64,000 nucleotides of DNA from a virus: the IMG/VR virus record IMGVR_UViG_3300025788_000001, positions 1 through 64,000 of that record. The stretch is one strand, 5' to 3'. Positions 16,943 through 24,300 of this stretch are shown here, in pieces; the stretch's first letter is position 1; the number at the start of each line of letters is the position of its first letter. The notes below the pieces were generated by a model. It did not search any database. It saw only the letters and a list, made by a program, of their open reading frames with translations, and was not told the DNA's origin. The translations under genes were made by a program, and so were the position numbers.

Positions 16943-18927
16943 TTCGCTTCTCCATATCGTTTGGCACAGCCGGTCTCAGCGTCAAGAGGGATTCCTGACA
17001 TGTACTTAGGATCTGCTACCATCTGCGCGTGTACCCAAGTTTCAGCTCCTACGGCTTCTGTCTCGGGAACTAGTACTACAACTTCATCATGCACAGTTAG
17101 TACACACGGATACCTCTTTTGTATCCGTAGCATCCCATCCGTCATGACACATCGTGCTACTGCTTGCACAATATTTTCTACTATTTTACCACCATACAGC
17201 TTCTTAGGCTTGTTCTTATCATCCCCACCATACTGCCATTGGATTCTACCCTTGTTGTCAGCTACTCCTTCAAGGTTTGGGTATCTTAAAGATAGCCCAC
17301 TAGGTAGCTCAATGCTCTCCTTGGCAAACTTAATGCACTTGTAAGGATGTTCTTTACCCCTAGATAAGCAAGTCAAAATAGCATCGCTACATAGTTGCCA
17401 AAAAGCAACAACTGGTTGGGCTTTACTTCTATAGATGTCGATGATCTTCTTGGCAGATACGCAATGAATCAATAGCTCGTCCTCCGTACAAGTATGAGGT
17501 ATAGCCCGCATCTTTTCTAAGTTATTATCCCACCCAATAAAGTCTTGCATGTCTTGGCCAGTAACACCGAGTTGTTTAGCAAACGCTTTATCGTACATCG
17601 TAGGGGGTGCACCTAGAAAGCCCGTCAATAATTGAGCCGCAAAGCTAGCCCAACCCATGCCATAGCCACATCCTAAGAGAGCTGACTTCGCTGATTGGCG
17701 GAGATCCGCATGGTCTTTTTTATTGAGACCGGCAATACCGAACATCTGTGCTCCGAACGCCGCATATGCGTCTTGCCCTGACGCAAAGATTTCAAGAAGA
17801 TTTTGATAGTCGGCGAGGTACGCAAGTACACGCGGTTCAATCTGCGATAGGTCGCAAACAACGAGAGTGTAACCTCTCGGCGCTTGAATACTTTTGCGTA
17901 AAAAAGACCCCCGCTTGAGGTTCTGCAGATTAAGCCCCGAACCCTTGCTCGCTGACCAACGACCGGTGTGGGCGCCGTAATAATTGAGCGGGACAGGTAG
18001 CGTACCTCGTTCTGATATATCCACGAACCTTTGCGCTCGCGTTCTTTCAAGTGTCGACTTAACTTTAAGCCTCGCTTCACAAATAAGCGATACGTCTTCG
18101 TTGTTTGAATTAAGCAGTGCTTGGAAGAGGGCATCCGTTTTAGCGAAAGCGAAAGCTTCTTTACCAGTCGTCTTGCTAATTTTTGTTGGGGGGGATACCC
18201 CAAGTGCCCTAAGGACTTCAGCAAACTGATCGTTACTAGCCAACGCCGTTTCATCAACGTTAACTTTTTTAAGGATCGCTTCGCGCTTGGTACGCTCATC
18301 AATAATGGCTTCATTCAACATCTCCTTATCAAGTTCAAGGACGGGGTCAATAAACATTTTTAGTGTGAGGTCGATAAGCTTTAGCTCACCTTTTGGATAG
18401 CCACCCGTGATTTCCTCGTTTAAGCTATTAAATATTGCTTCGCACAAGAACACATCATGAAGACAATAAGTCGCTAGCTCTTCCTCTATGTTTAGCGGTA
18501 GTTCCTCCAAGCCGTCGGTAGAGTAGACTGCTTGCCCTTTTGGTGGGAGCTCGTAGTATTCTGCGAGTTTGGCGAGGCTATTTCCGACCTCAACGCCCCT
18601 AAGAGCACGAGCCATAGATAGAGAATCAAAAATAAAAATAGGATGCGCGCCGTAAACCCATGACAAAATCGCCACATCAAACTGGGCATTGTGCGCAAGC
18701 ACCGCCGTCCGACTCCAATCAACTGACTCGACCCATTGAGGGAGGTTCTCATGCGTAACCCAATGCGACTTGTCATCGCCATACTCTTTCCAACCAATTC
18801 CAAATGCTTTAAATTTATCATCACGAATGTACTCCTCCGTTGTCATCTTAGATAGGGTGTAGTCTGACCTATCCCATCTTGTCTCAAAGTCCACGACCAG
18901 TAGTCGGTCAAATGGTTTGTTTGCCAT
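16939..18927 (-). CDS. polA: Family A DNA polymerase with 3'-5' exonuclease domain
   Basis: 662 residues. The exonuclease domain has Exo I 'VVDFETRW' (Asp13, Glu15), Exo II 'VLAHNAQFD' and Exo III 'YCLHDV'. Polymerase motif A is 'CDLSQIEPRVLAYLAD' (about 360), motif B 'RQSAKSALLGCGYG' (about 405-418) and motif C 'TVHDEV' (about 612). There is no 5'-3' exonuclease domain. In motif B the residue matching E. coli Phe762 is Leu, the state common in viroplankton polymerases. It is the replicative polymerase of the phage. AAGGAACC precedes ATG 18927. Confidence 0.95.
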   Translation of the reverse strand: MANKPFDRLLVVDFETRWDRSDYTLSKMTTEEYIRDDKFKAFGIGWKEYGDDKSHWVTHENLPQWVESVDWSRTAVLAHNAQFDVAILSWVYGAHPIFIFDSLSMARALRGVEVGNSLAKLAEYYELPPKGQAVYSTDGLEELPLNIEEELATYCLHDVFLCEAIFNSLNEEITGGYPKGELKLIDLTLKMFIDPVLELDKEMLNEAIIDERTKREAILKKVNVDETALASNDQFAEVLRALGVSPPTKISKTTGKEAFAFAKTDALFQALLNSNNEDVSLICEARLKVKSTLERTRAQRFVDISERGTLPVPLNYYGAHTGRWSASKGSGLNLQNLKRGSFLRKSIQAPRGYTLVVCDLSQIEPRVLAYLADYQNLLEIFASGQDAYAAFGAQMFGIAGLNKKDHADLRQSAKSALLGCGYGMGWASFAAQLLTGFLGAPPTMYDKAFAKQLGVTGQDMQDFIGWDNNLEKMRAIPHTCTEDELLIHCVSAKKIIDIYRSKAQPVVAFWQLCSDAILTCLSRGKEHPYKCIKFAKESIELPSGLSLRYPNLEGVADNKGRIQWQYGGDDKNKPKKLYGGKIVENIVQAVARCVMTDGMLRIQKRYPCVLTVHDEVVVLVPETEAVGAETWVHAQMVADPKYMSGIPLDAETGCAKRYGEAK

Positions 18928-18935
18928 TGGGTTCC

Positions 18936-19139
18936 TTAGTTAAATATAAATACACCAAATAGGGTGGCTACAAGCACACCCACATATACTACTGAAACCG
19001 TTTTGCGTCTTTTAATTTCTTTAATGTTTCCTATAAGGGCTGTTTGTAGAATCTCCATATCCCCATCAATCGGTGGTCGCCGATCAGGGCGGTAGTTAAT
19101 ACCCATTTTTATTTTGCCGTTATCGTAAGGAACATTCAT
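18936..19139 (-). CDS. Small C-terminally anchored membrane protein
   Basis: 67 residues. A hydrophilic, Arg/Pro-rich N-terminal half ('YRPDRRPPIDGD') is followed by one membrane helix 'VSVVYVGVLVATLFGVFIF' at the very end. GGAGGG precedes ATG 19139, and the ATGA overlap with the upstream gene supports the start. The layout (helix, linker, C-terminal anchor) suggests a membrane-tethered accessory protein. Function unknown. Confidence 0.6.
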   Translation of the reverse strand: MNVPYDNGKIKMGINYRPDRRPPIDGDMEILQTALIGNIKEIKRRKTVSVVYVGVLVATLFGVFIFN

Positions 19140-19309
19140 ACATGCCCTCCAGTAACCAGACTTGGGGCACTTCTAAACGTTTTTAAATCGCGTTCTCGTG
19201 GGTGGATTGTTGGTTTGTAGATGACCGTAGTATTTACAGTTCTTGGTTGTGCCCATTTGATTGGGTCGGATTTATCTTCTTCGATTACTCTTTTTGGTTT
19301 ACTACTCAT
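19136..19309 (-). CDS. Short conserved phage protein, 57 aa
   Basis: ATG 19309 to TGA 19136, overlapping the next gene by ATGA. The product begins 'MSSKPKRVIEEDKSDPIKWA' and continues with 'VIYKPTIHPRERDLKTFRSAPS', a hydrophilic sequence with no domain I can name. The even spacing and the coupling to the next gene argue for a real gene. It carries one GATGACCGTAG motif in antisense. Confidence 0.6.
   Translation of the reverse strand: MSSKPKRVIEEDKSDPIKWAQPRTVNTTVIYKPTIHPRERDLKTFRSAPSLVTGGHV
19220..19230 (+). repeat. GATGACCGTAG motif copy 2
   Basis: Exact 11-mer on the + strand, antisense to the 57-residue gene; the antisense codons read Thr-Thr-Val-Ile. Confidence 0.7.
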
Positions 19310-19318
19310 TTGTTTTCC

Positions 19319-19546
19319 CTAGTTTAATGTTCGGTTATCCATGTGTTGCTTTACATAGAACCCAGTTGTTACAGCCGCATCATTCAGTAGCTCAGGAACT
19401 TCCCATTCTTCGATGTTAATTCCATAAATCTTAACTACCTGAGACTCGTAGTCGTAGCCTACAACAATGGCACAGGAATTCTTTTCCTCGTCCACGCAGT
19501 CGTTCAGTATATCTTGTACTGCTTTGTAGGTTTCATTAGCTTCCAT
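19319..19546 (-). CDS. Hypothetical acidic protein
   Basis: 75 residues, mixed alpha/beta by appearance: 'AIVVGYDYESQVVKIYGINI' looks like two strands, then 'VPELLNDAAVTTGFYVKQH'. A well-placed AAAGGA precedes ATG 19546, inside the end of the VRR-NUC gene. No family recognised. Confidence 0.65.
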   Translation of the reverse strand: MEANETYKAVQDILNDCVDEEKNSCAIVVGYDYESQVVKIYGINIEEWEVPELLNDAAVTTGFYVKQHMDNRTLN

Positions 19547-19844
19547 GTCGATCCTTTAGTTCTTGCAAAGTGTCAGTAACATCATAAATGTTATCTTCAT
19601 TTACGACCATTGTTACTCCGCCAGCCTTTCGTATTAACGCCATTTGCGCTTCTTGGAGAGGAGTAGGTTTGTTATTGCCCGCCTTACACTCGATGCCAAT
19701 AAACAAACCAAGGTAACAAGCCACAATATCAGGTACACCACTACGCCCAAAACCTCCAGTAACAGGGTAGAAATAATACGCCCCATAAGAGTTAAGTACA
19801 TTGACCACCTTCTTCTTGACCTTGGCTTCGGGTGTCATGCTCAT
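19536..19844 (-). CDS. VRR-NUC domain nuclease
   Basis: 102 residues, the whole length of a stand-alone VRR-NUC domain. The active site is 'RSGVPDIVACYLGLFIGIECKAG': Asp in 'VPDI', then E-x-K in 'IECKAG', followed by the helix 'PTPLQEAQMALIRKAGG' with its conserved Gln. Members cleave branched or Holliday-type DNA. It most likely resolves replication or recombination intermediates before packaging. Start ATG 19844 overlaps the previous stop by ATGA. Confidence 0.88.
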   Translation of the reverse strand: MSMTPEAKVKKKVVNVLNSYGAYYFYPVTGGFGRSGVPDIVACYLGLFIGIECKAGNNKPTPLQEAQMALIRKAGGVTMVVNEDNIYDVTDTLQELKDRHGS

Positions 19845-20038
19845 TGTAGTTCCGCATTGCGTCTCCTAACTTCGTCGATCCGTTGTAAACAAGCTACTAT
19901 CTGAAAGCGTTGTTTATCTAGCATCTGAAAATCGCCGACAGCTTCCGCCTTAAGTGCAAGAATAACCTCAGCCTCTAAATTACATAACGCCGCATTTTCC
20001 CTGACTATCTTTAGTACTTCCAACTCACTTAACTGCAT
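19841..20038 (-). CDS. Hypothetical helical protein, 65 aa
   Basis: 65 residues, all helical by appearance, Leu/Glu/Arg-rich with a possible two-helix hairpin ('EVLKIVRENAALCNLEAEVI' and 'QIVACLQRIDEVRRRNAEL'). It overlaps the winged-helix gene by 14 bases and the nuclease by four. No family recognised. Confidence 0.6.
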   Translation of the reverse strand: MQLSELEVLKIVRENAALCNLEAEVILALKAEAVGDFQMLDKQRFQIVACLQRIDEVRRRNAELQ

Positions 20039-20318
20039 TGCGTAGCTCCTTCATAAATTCCCTTCCTTTATCAGTTAGCGCATGATACACGCTTCTTTTG
20101 TCGTCAGATTCGTTGTACTTGTGCATAAGCTTTTTAGCTATGGCGGAATTGACGTGGTATTGGGCAGTGGTAGATACCATCGCCCCTTGCTTATTAACTA
20201 AAGCTAGAAGCCGAGTAGTTGTTATAGGCTCAGTCTTTTCCACCAAACCAATAACATACTCCTCGCCCCAAGACACGCCAACCTCATCTCTAATATGTTG
20301 GGTGGCAAATATAGTCAT
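20025..20318 (-). CDS. Winged-helix DNA-binding protein
   Basis: 97 residues with a winged-helix look: 'TTRLLALVNKQGAMVSTTAQYHVNSAI' supplies helix-turn-recognition helix and 'DDKRSVYHALTDKGREFM' the wing and last helix, as in MarR/PadR-type proteins. The likely role is transcription control of early genes. ATGs and coupling place it directly after the larger 192-residue winged-helix protein. Confidence 0.65.
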   Translation of the reverse strand: MTIFATQHIRDEVGVSWGEEYVIGLVEKTEPITTTRLLALVNKQGAMVSTTAQYHVNSAIAKKLMHKYNESDDKRSVYHALTDKGREFMKELRNAVK

Positions 20319-20896
20319 TACTTAATCTGCTTTCCGAACACTTGGTTAAGCTCAGCCCATAGCTCGCGTGCTTGGTAGATGTTAAGGCTATTTACTAAGT
20401 CCTTCACGCTAGTATGAACAGGCAAAACCGCAGGCTTGGTAAACTTTTCAACATTCTCGGCGTCTATCGTTGCTTGCTTCATACGCTTAGTCGCTTCCAC
20501 TACACTAACATACTTCTTGCTTACCACCTTAACTGCCTTTTTCTTCTTACTGTAAAGCCCCTTGACCTGCGTTGTGTATGTAGAAGCTACCGCCCAGTAT
20601 ACGAATACCATGCGTCTACCGAACCCTTTGTAGTTCTTGTTTACAATCGGGGCACGCCCAATCAGTTGGCGGTCGTATAGGGTTTTAAGTGATGAGGCTA
20701 GCCCCGCAACGTCGTCTTTATCGATATCAAATGCGGTTCGCAAAGTTTCTAAACTACATTGAGGGTTGGCTTTGATGTGCTCGTATACAGATTCACAAAA
20801 AGATTTTTTCTCTGTTACTGGCGTAGATGTAACTTCTTCTACTGGTAGGTTCCAACTGTTGATGATTTTTTGTACTTCAGTTTGAATATCTGGCAT
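20318..20896 (-). CDS. Putative winged-helix regulator
   Basis: 192 residues. Residues about 33-95 look like a winged helix ('ESVYEHIKANPQCSLETLRTAF', then 'LASSLKTLYDRQLIGRA', then an aromatic wing 'GFGRRMVFVYWAV'). A basic linker 'YSKKKKAVKVVSKKYV' follows, and a C-terminal helical part ends 'ELWAELNQVFGKQIK'. This fits a DNA-binding protein with an oligomerisation tail. AAAGGA precedes ATG 20896. There is a 63-base upstream gap that may hold a promoter. Confidence 0.6.
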   Translation of the reverse strand: MPDIQTEVQKIINSWNLPVEEVTSTPVTEKKSFCESVYEHIKANPQCSLETLRTAFDIDKDDVAGLASSLKTLYDRQLIGRAPIVNKNYKGFGRRMVFVYWAVASTYTTQVKGLYSKKKKAVKVVSKKYVSVVEATKRMKQATIDAENVEKFTKPAVLPVHTSVKDLVNSLNIYQARELWAELNQVFGKQIK

Positions 20897-20959
20897 AACT
20901 TTTCCTTTGTTTGTAATACTTCTGTAATTTTACTACAAATTTTAACTGTTGTTTTTTAA

Positions 20960-21163
20960 CTACTTTTTCTCAATTAACTTAAACAGTTTCTCAACCATCT
21001 CTTCAGCGTCTAGTGCTATATTGATAAGGGCTAACAACTTCTCGTTAAATGCAGGTTCTAGGTTAGCGGCGTTATCCACCGCCCCTATGTTTGTGAGTTC
21101 CGCTATTTCATTGTGTAGCGTTCTTATGTCCGAGCCTAGCTCGTTGATCCTTTGTTTATTCAT
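20960..21163 (-). CDS. Hypothetical coiled-coil protein, 67 aa
   Basis: The frame is open further upstream, but the ATG at 21163 is preferred because it overlaps the previous stop as ATGA and follows the conserved AGGCACAAGAG junction. The product 'MNKQRINELGSDIRTLHNEI...' is helical with heptad spacing and ends in 'EMVEKLFKLIEKK'. No family recognised. Confidence 0.6.
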   Translation of the reverse strand: MNKQRINELGSDIRTLHNEIAELTNIGAVDNAANLEPAFNEKLLALINIALDAEEMVEKLFKLIEKK

Positions 21164-21387
21164 TTCTCTTGTGCCTTTCCAATATCTATTGTAGGAATAT
21201 CTACCCATTCCCCATACGCTATGCCTACCGAATACTTCTCTTTCCATATCTGCCACCATTTAGATATTTTGGTTTGTTCTTCATAAACATATCGCCATTG
21301 TGCAAGGTATTCATATTGCATTGCCGTTATATCAGCATAGGAGGATGGCACTAATCTTTTAGCCAATCGGTATTCTTTTGTACGCAT
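21160..21387 (-). CDS. Hypothetical protein with KAQEK tail
   Basis: 75 residues, aromatic-rich: 'QYEYLAQWRYVYEEQTKISKWW'. The last residues 'GKAQEK' and the DNA around its stop codon match the junction shared by the PVAW/PLYTHP family, although the rest of the protein is unrelated. This looks like an unrelated gene that has acquired the family's 3' end. Confidence 0.65.
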   Translation of the reverse strand: MRTKEYRLAKRLVPSSYADITAMQYEYLAQWRYVYEEQTKISKWWQIWKEKYSVGIAYGEWVDIPTIDIGKAQEK

Positions 21388-21602
21388 TATTTTTCTTGTG
21401 CCTTTCTTAGTATTGCTCTAGCAAATTCAATAATGTCTTGTGCGCCATTAAGATTATTCTTTTGTGTCCACAAAGCTAATATTTCACTATCTGTTAGTGT
21501 CTTTGCTGGATGGGTGTAGAGTGGAATATGGTAAATCTCGTCTTTAACCACACTAAAAAGTAATTCGTTAGCCGCCATCCACGCTACTGGTTCGTTGTTC
21601 AT
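21387..21602 (-). CDS. PVAW/PLYTHP family protein (B+C form)
   Basis: 71 residues: 'NNEPVAWMAANELLF', 'IPLYTHPAKTLTDSEIL' and the C-terminal 'FARAILRKAQEK'. It is the shortest complete B+C copy and lacks the coiled-coil module A. Function unknown; it is probably a paralogue arisen by recombination at the shared ends. Confidence 0.7.
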   Translation of the reverse strand: MNNEPVAWMAANELLFSVVKDEIYHIPLYTHPAKTLTDSEILALWTQKNNLNGAQDIIEFARAILRKAQEK

Positions 21603-21784
21603 TTGCAGTTCTTTCTTAATCGTTTAGTTTTATCTTCGTTATCACTAAAGTATTTACAATCCTTACCTTCTCTAGGACTATCTACAAAGTAAGACTGATA
21701 CTCTGGTGTAGCCCTAGCAGTAAAGCGATAACATCTCTCACGCTTCTTACAGGTCTCGTCACGACACATTGTTATATCAGCCAT
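21599..21784 (-). CDS. Small Cys-rich conserved phage protein
   Basis: 61 residues with cysteines in 'MCRDETCKKRERCYRF' and later 'GKDCKYF' and a C-terminal 'NCK'. The pattern 'CRDxxCxxxxxCYRF ... P..QSYF' is one I have seen in phages of proteobacteria; it probably binds a metal. It interrupts the PVAW/PLYTHP series. Function unknown. Confidence 0.7.
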   Translation of the reverse strand: MADITMCRDETCKKRERCYRFTARATPEYQSYFVDSPREGKDCKYFSDNEDKTKRLRKNCK

Positions 21785-22062
21785 TAGTTCATCCCCGTAA
21801 GTCCATGTTGCGACTGTACTGTCTTAACATATTGCACTGCGTCCCAGAAGCCATTCTCATACTCTTCAGATTGAGTCCCTGTCATCGTAATGTCTTCAGC
21901 CCACACAACCATTTTGTCAAGATGTACAAGCTGTCTATGCTGTTGCTCAATCAACTCCTGAGCTTTCATCAAGATAACATGAGCAGTACCCCAAGGAAGT
22001 TCAGAAGTTTCTTCTAAGTAGTCGGTAATATCTTTTAATACTTTTTCTCTAAGCAGTCTCAT
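21784..22062 (-). CDS. Hypothetical protein, 92 aa
   Basis: 92 residues, mostly helical with aromatic patches ('ELPWGTAHVILMKAQELIEQ' and 'YENGFWDAVQYVKTV'). It shares no module with its PVAW/PLYTHP neighbours, but the junction with the upstream copy is conserved, so it moves in the same setting. No family recognised. Confidence 0.6.
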   Translation of the reverse strand: MRLLREKVLKDITDYLEETSELPWGTAHVILMKAQELIEQQHRQLVHLDKMVVWAEDITMTGTQSEEYENGFWDAVQYVKTVQSQHGLTGMN

Positions 22063-22334
22063 TTATCCTGTGCCTTTCTTAGTATTGCTCTAAATTTGTC
22101 TGCTACATGGCGATACAAGATTTCCATGTCTGCTTTGCTGTGTCGGTCAAAATGGTTCATCCAATAGTCGGCTGATTCTCTAGCTTCTTTTAATATTTCC
22201 TCATCTGTTGTTAGTGTCTTTGTTGGCTGTGTGTAAAGTGGTTTCCAATAATCAACTTCACAATAAGGCTTCTTCTCTACAATCTTTGTGCCATGACCTG
22301 TTTTAAGAATCCACGCTACTGGTTCATTGTTCAT
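22059..22334 (-). CDS. PVAW/PLYTHP family protein (divergent B+C form)
   Basis: 91 residues: 'NNEPVAWILKTGHG', a diverged 'WKPLYTQPTKTLTTDEEIL', and 'DKFRAILRKAQDK'. Compared with the other copies, His is replaced by Gln in the PLYT-P core, and the linker between modules is longer. Function unknown. Confidence 0.7.
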   Translation of the reverse strand: MNNEPVAWILKTGHGTKIVEKKPYCEVDYWKPLYTQPTKTLTTDEEILKEARESADYWMNHFDRHSKADMEILYRHVADKFRAILRKAQDK

Positions 22335-22591
22335 TTCTCACTAGCCTTTCTTAGTATTAGATGGGCAAAATAATGTTGTTGCGTAGTAAATCCGTGTTGC
22401 ATAGCAATCCCATCTTCATGCGATTTTGCCCACAATTCGTTTACTACATCATCTGTTAGTGTCTTTGCTGGATGGGTGTAGAGTGGAATATTGGCGTGTT
22501 CATTTTCTTTTGGATATGCTTTTGTGTCATACCCTTCTTCTAAATATTGAAGGCTAAATTTACTTATCCACGCTACTGGTTCATTGTTCAT
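22331..22591 (-). CDS. PVAW/PLYTHP family protein (B+C form)
   Basis: 86 residues: 'NNEPVAWISKFSLQYLEEGYD', 'NIPLYTHPAKTLTDDVVN' and a C-terminal 'HLILRKASEK'. The junction with the next gene is slightly diverged (Ser for Gln in the tail). Function unknown. Confidence 0.7.
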   Translation of the reverse strand: MNNEPVAWISKFSLQYLEEGYDTKAYPKENEHANIPLYTHPAKTLTDDVVNELWAKSHEDGIAMQHGFTTQQHYFAHLILRKASEK

Positions 22592-23184
22592 TTCTCTTGT
22601 GCCTTTCTTAGTGCTTTAGCAGTAGCTAATACAATCTTTTTGTATTTGTTAAATTCTTCCCCAGTTTTCCAAATCTCATGCCCTACTGGCACAATTTCTG
22701 CATCTTGAAGAATAGCTACTACATTTATCTCCTCATCTGTTAGTGTCTTTGCTGTTGCCGCCTTGTAGCCTTTCTCAAACCCAATAGCTTCAGCAATGCC
22801 TAAATCGTGTTCTGCTGGATGGGTGTAGAGTGGAATAGGCTCTGTTGTCCCTGTAACTTTCCATGCAAACTTAATGTCATAGATTGTTGCGCCTTCTCCT
22901 TCAGGGTAAAAATGTCCTACTGGTTCATCTAAACCCCCCATAAGTGTAGGGTTTGTTGGTACTTGTTCAATCTCCTCAGATGATTTAGACAATCTCCATA
23001 GTGCTAACTCTTTTTTCAACGCTTCTATCTCAACTTGTTGCTCATGGAGTATTTCTTCATACTTACTTGTTATCCTTTCAATTTCTACCTCTTGCTGGCG
23101 GAGCATGGTGGTTATTTCTTCTCTAGTTACCAGCTTGTACCAACTGTCAACTTCTAATAGGTCGGCTAATTCATTTGCGTTCAT
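22588..23184 (-). CDS. PVAW/PLYTHP family protein (A+B+C, extended)
   Basis: 198 residues. Module A 'MNANELADLL ... TTMLRQQEVEIERI' continues into a long coiled coil. Module B is altered: 'EPVGHFYPEGEG' in place of PVAW, then 'PIPLYTHPAEHDLG', then an inserted 'AIGFEKGYKAAT' before 'AKTLTDEEI'. Module C is 'LATAKALRKAQEK'. The insertion between PLYTHP and KTLTD shows that the modules can be split. Function unknown. Confidence 0.7.
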   Translation of the reverse strand: MNANELADLLEVDSWYKLVTREEITTMLRQQEVEIERITSKYEEILHEQQVEIEALKKELALWRLSKSSEEIEQVPTNPTLMGGLDEPVGHFYPEGEGATIYDIKFAWKVTGTTEPIPLYTHPAEHDLGIAEAIGFEKGYKAATAKTLTDEEINVVAILQDAEIVPVGHEIWKTGEEFNKYKKIVLATAKALRKAQEK

Positions 23185-23342
23185 TTCTCTTGTGCCTTTC
23201 TTTCTTCTAGCTCTACCTTGGCTAGTTCTATTATGTATTGATTTTTATCTATACCAAGTTTTTCAGCAAGAGCTAATGCCAAGTCAGGCACAATAAACTG
23301 ATGGACTGTTTTACCATCTTTCTTTACCTTTATAGTCTTCAT
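23181..23342 (-). CDS. Small protein with the family tail, 53 aa
   Basis: ATG 23342 to TGA 23181, with ATGA overlaps at both ends. The product 'MKTIKVKKDGKTVHQFIVPD' followed by 'LALAEKLGIDKNQYIIELAKVELEERKAQEK' (quoted in part) looks like a beta-hairpin plus helix, and it ends in the family tail ERKAQEK. As with 21160-21387, only the 3' end belongs to the modular family. Confidence 0.65.
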   Translation of the reverse strand: MKTIKVKKDGKTVHQFIVPDLALALAEKLGIDKNQYIIELAKVELEERKAQEK

Positions 23343-23593
23343 TTCTCTTGTGCCTTTCTACTTATCATTCCATCAGCATACCCAATTTGTCTGCCACGCT
23401 CAAATGCATCTAAGCAATACTGTTCTGCTTTTTTTACTTCATGGTCTTTTTGGCAATAAGCATCTTTTAATTTTTCAATGCCTTCTTTCAACGCTTCTAT
23501 TTCAGCTTGTTGCTGGCGTAGCATGGTGGCTGCTTCTTGCAAACAAGGTATTGCAGTAAATTCCAATTCCTTAATTAGTTCATTAGCGTTCAT
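23339..23593 (-). CDS. Module A-only paralogue with KAQEK tail
   Basis: 84 residues: 'MNANELIKELEF', 'EAATMLRQQQAEIEALKE', a coiled-coil stretch with two cysteines, and the tail 'MISRKAQEK'. Module B (PVAW...PLYTHP) is absent, so this is an A+C deletion form of the same family. Confidence 0.7.
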   Translation of the reverse strand: MNANELIKELEFTAIPCLQEAATMLRQQQAEIEALKEGIEKLKDAYCQKDHEVKKAEQYCLDAFERGRQIGYADGMISRKAQEK

Positions 23594-23805
23594 CCCACAT
23601 ACTCCTCTGCCATGTTTTCAGCATATGTTAACCAAGGCTTCCATGCCCTACGTATTTCACCAAACACATAGTGGTTGGGGTTTTCACGTAACACTAACTC
23701 TCGTTTAGCTTCCACCGTTTCCGCTAATGGGATTGTTGTAAACAAAGAGTTTTTGTTTGCGTCGTGGATTATATATTTCCTAGTGCGTGGTGTTTCATTT
23801 TCCAC
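23590..23805 (-). CDS. Hypothetical protein, 71 aa
   Basis: 71 residues, with a beta-rich start 'RKYIIHDANKNSLFTTIPLAE' and a C-terminal 'RRAWKPWLTYAENMAEEYVG'. No module of the neighbouring family is present. Coupled to both neighbours. Function unknown. Confidence 0.65.
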   Translation of the reverse strand: MENETPRTRKYIIHDANKNSLFTTIPLAETVEAKRELVLRENPNHYVFGEIRRAWKPWLTYAENMAEEYVG

Positions 23806-24052
23806 AGTTGTTTTCCTTTTGGTTTTGGCTTGCTTGAATTTGCTTGATGACCGTAGATAAAGCCTGTAGTTGGGCGCATATAGTGTTAATGATCTTCGTC
23901 ACTTCGTACGCTTGGGGGCTTGTATCTACAAAGCTATACTGCGCACCCGTTGCCCCTTGTATGGTTTCGGATTTATAGTGCGAGTAGTGCTCGGGCTTTC
24001 TCTCTAGTCCTTTGTGCATAGCTTCTCTATCCTCCGTTGTAAATGTTGTCAT
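23795..24052 (-). CDS. Hypothetical protein, 85 aa
   Basis: 85 residues: a hydrophilic, His/Tyr-rich N-terminal half ('KPEHYSHYKSETIQGATG') and a C-terminal amphipathic helix 'ICAQLQALSTVIKQIQASQNQ'. It carries one GATGACCGTAG in antisense. No family recognised. Confidence 0.6.
   Translation of the reverse strand: MTTFTTEDREAMHKGLERKPEHYSHYKSETIQGATGAQYSFVDTSPQAYEVTKIINTICAQLQALSTVIKQIQASQNQKENNCGK
23846..23856 (+). repeat. GATGACCGTAG motif copy 3
   Basis: Exact 11-mer on the + strand, antisense to the 85-residue gene; the antisense codons read Ser-Thr-Val-Ile. Confidence 0.7.
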
Positions 24053-24300
24053 GGCTTTTCCCTTTCTTTAAACTCAGTTGTAAACCCTTCAGGTTCAGCG
24101 TGTTTGTACCTAATATCCATGCAAAGATGGTTGGCAATCCTACGCACTACATCAGATAATGGTACTGTTCTAGCTTCAGCCCAAAAACTATAATTGTCGT
24201 TGGTATAATACCTATTGGCATACTCCAATCTTTCTATTCTTGCTTCAAGCGTTCTAATCTTTTCAATTAGCTTATCATTATTGCATCTAAACCAACTCAT
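24049..24300 (-). CDS. Hypothetical protein with N-terminal coiled coil
   Basis: 83 residues. 'LIEKIRTLEARIERLEYANR' is a short coiled coil, followed by 'LSDVVRRIANHLCMDIRYKHAEPE'. It resembles small phage proteins that oligomerise, but no family is recognised. ATGA overlaps on both sides. Confidence 0.6.
   Translation of the reverse strand: MSWFRCNNDKLIEKIRTLEARIERLEYANRYYTNDNYSFWAEARTVPLSDVVRRIANHLCMDIRYKHAEPEGFTTEFKEREKP

Noticed and set aside
14805-18927. Complete 2-aminoadenine (Z-genome) pathway
   Set aside because: Only the diphosphohydrolase-like protein and PolA are present; PurZ and DatZ are not found in this window.
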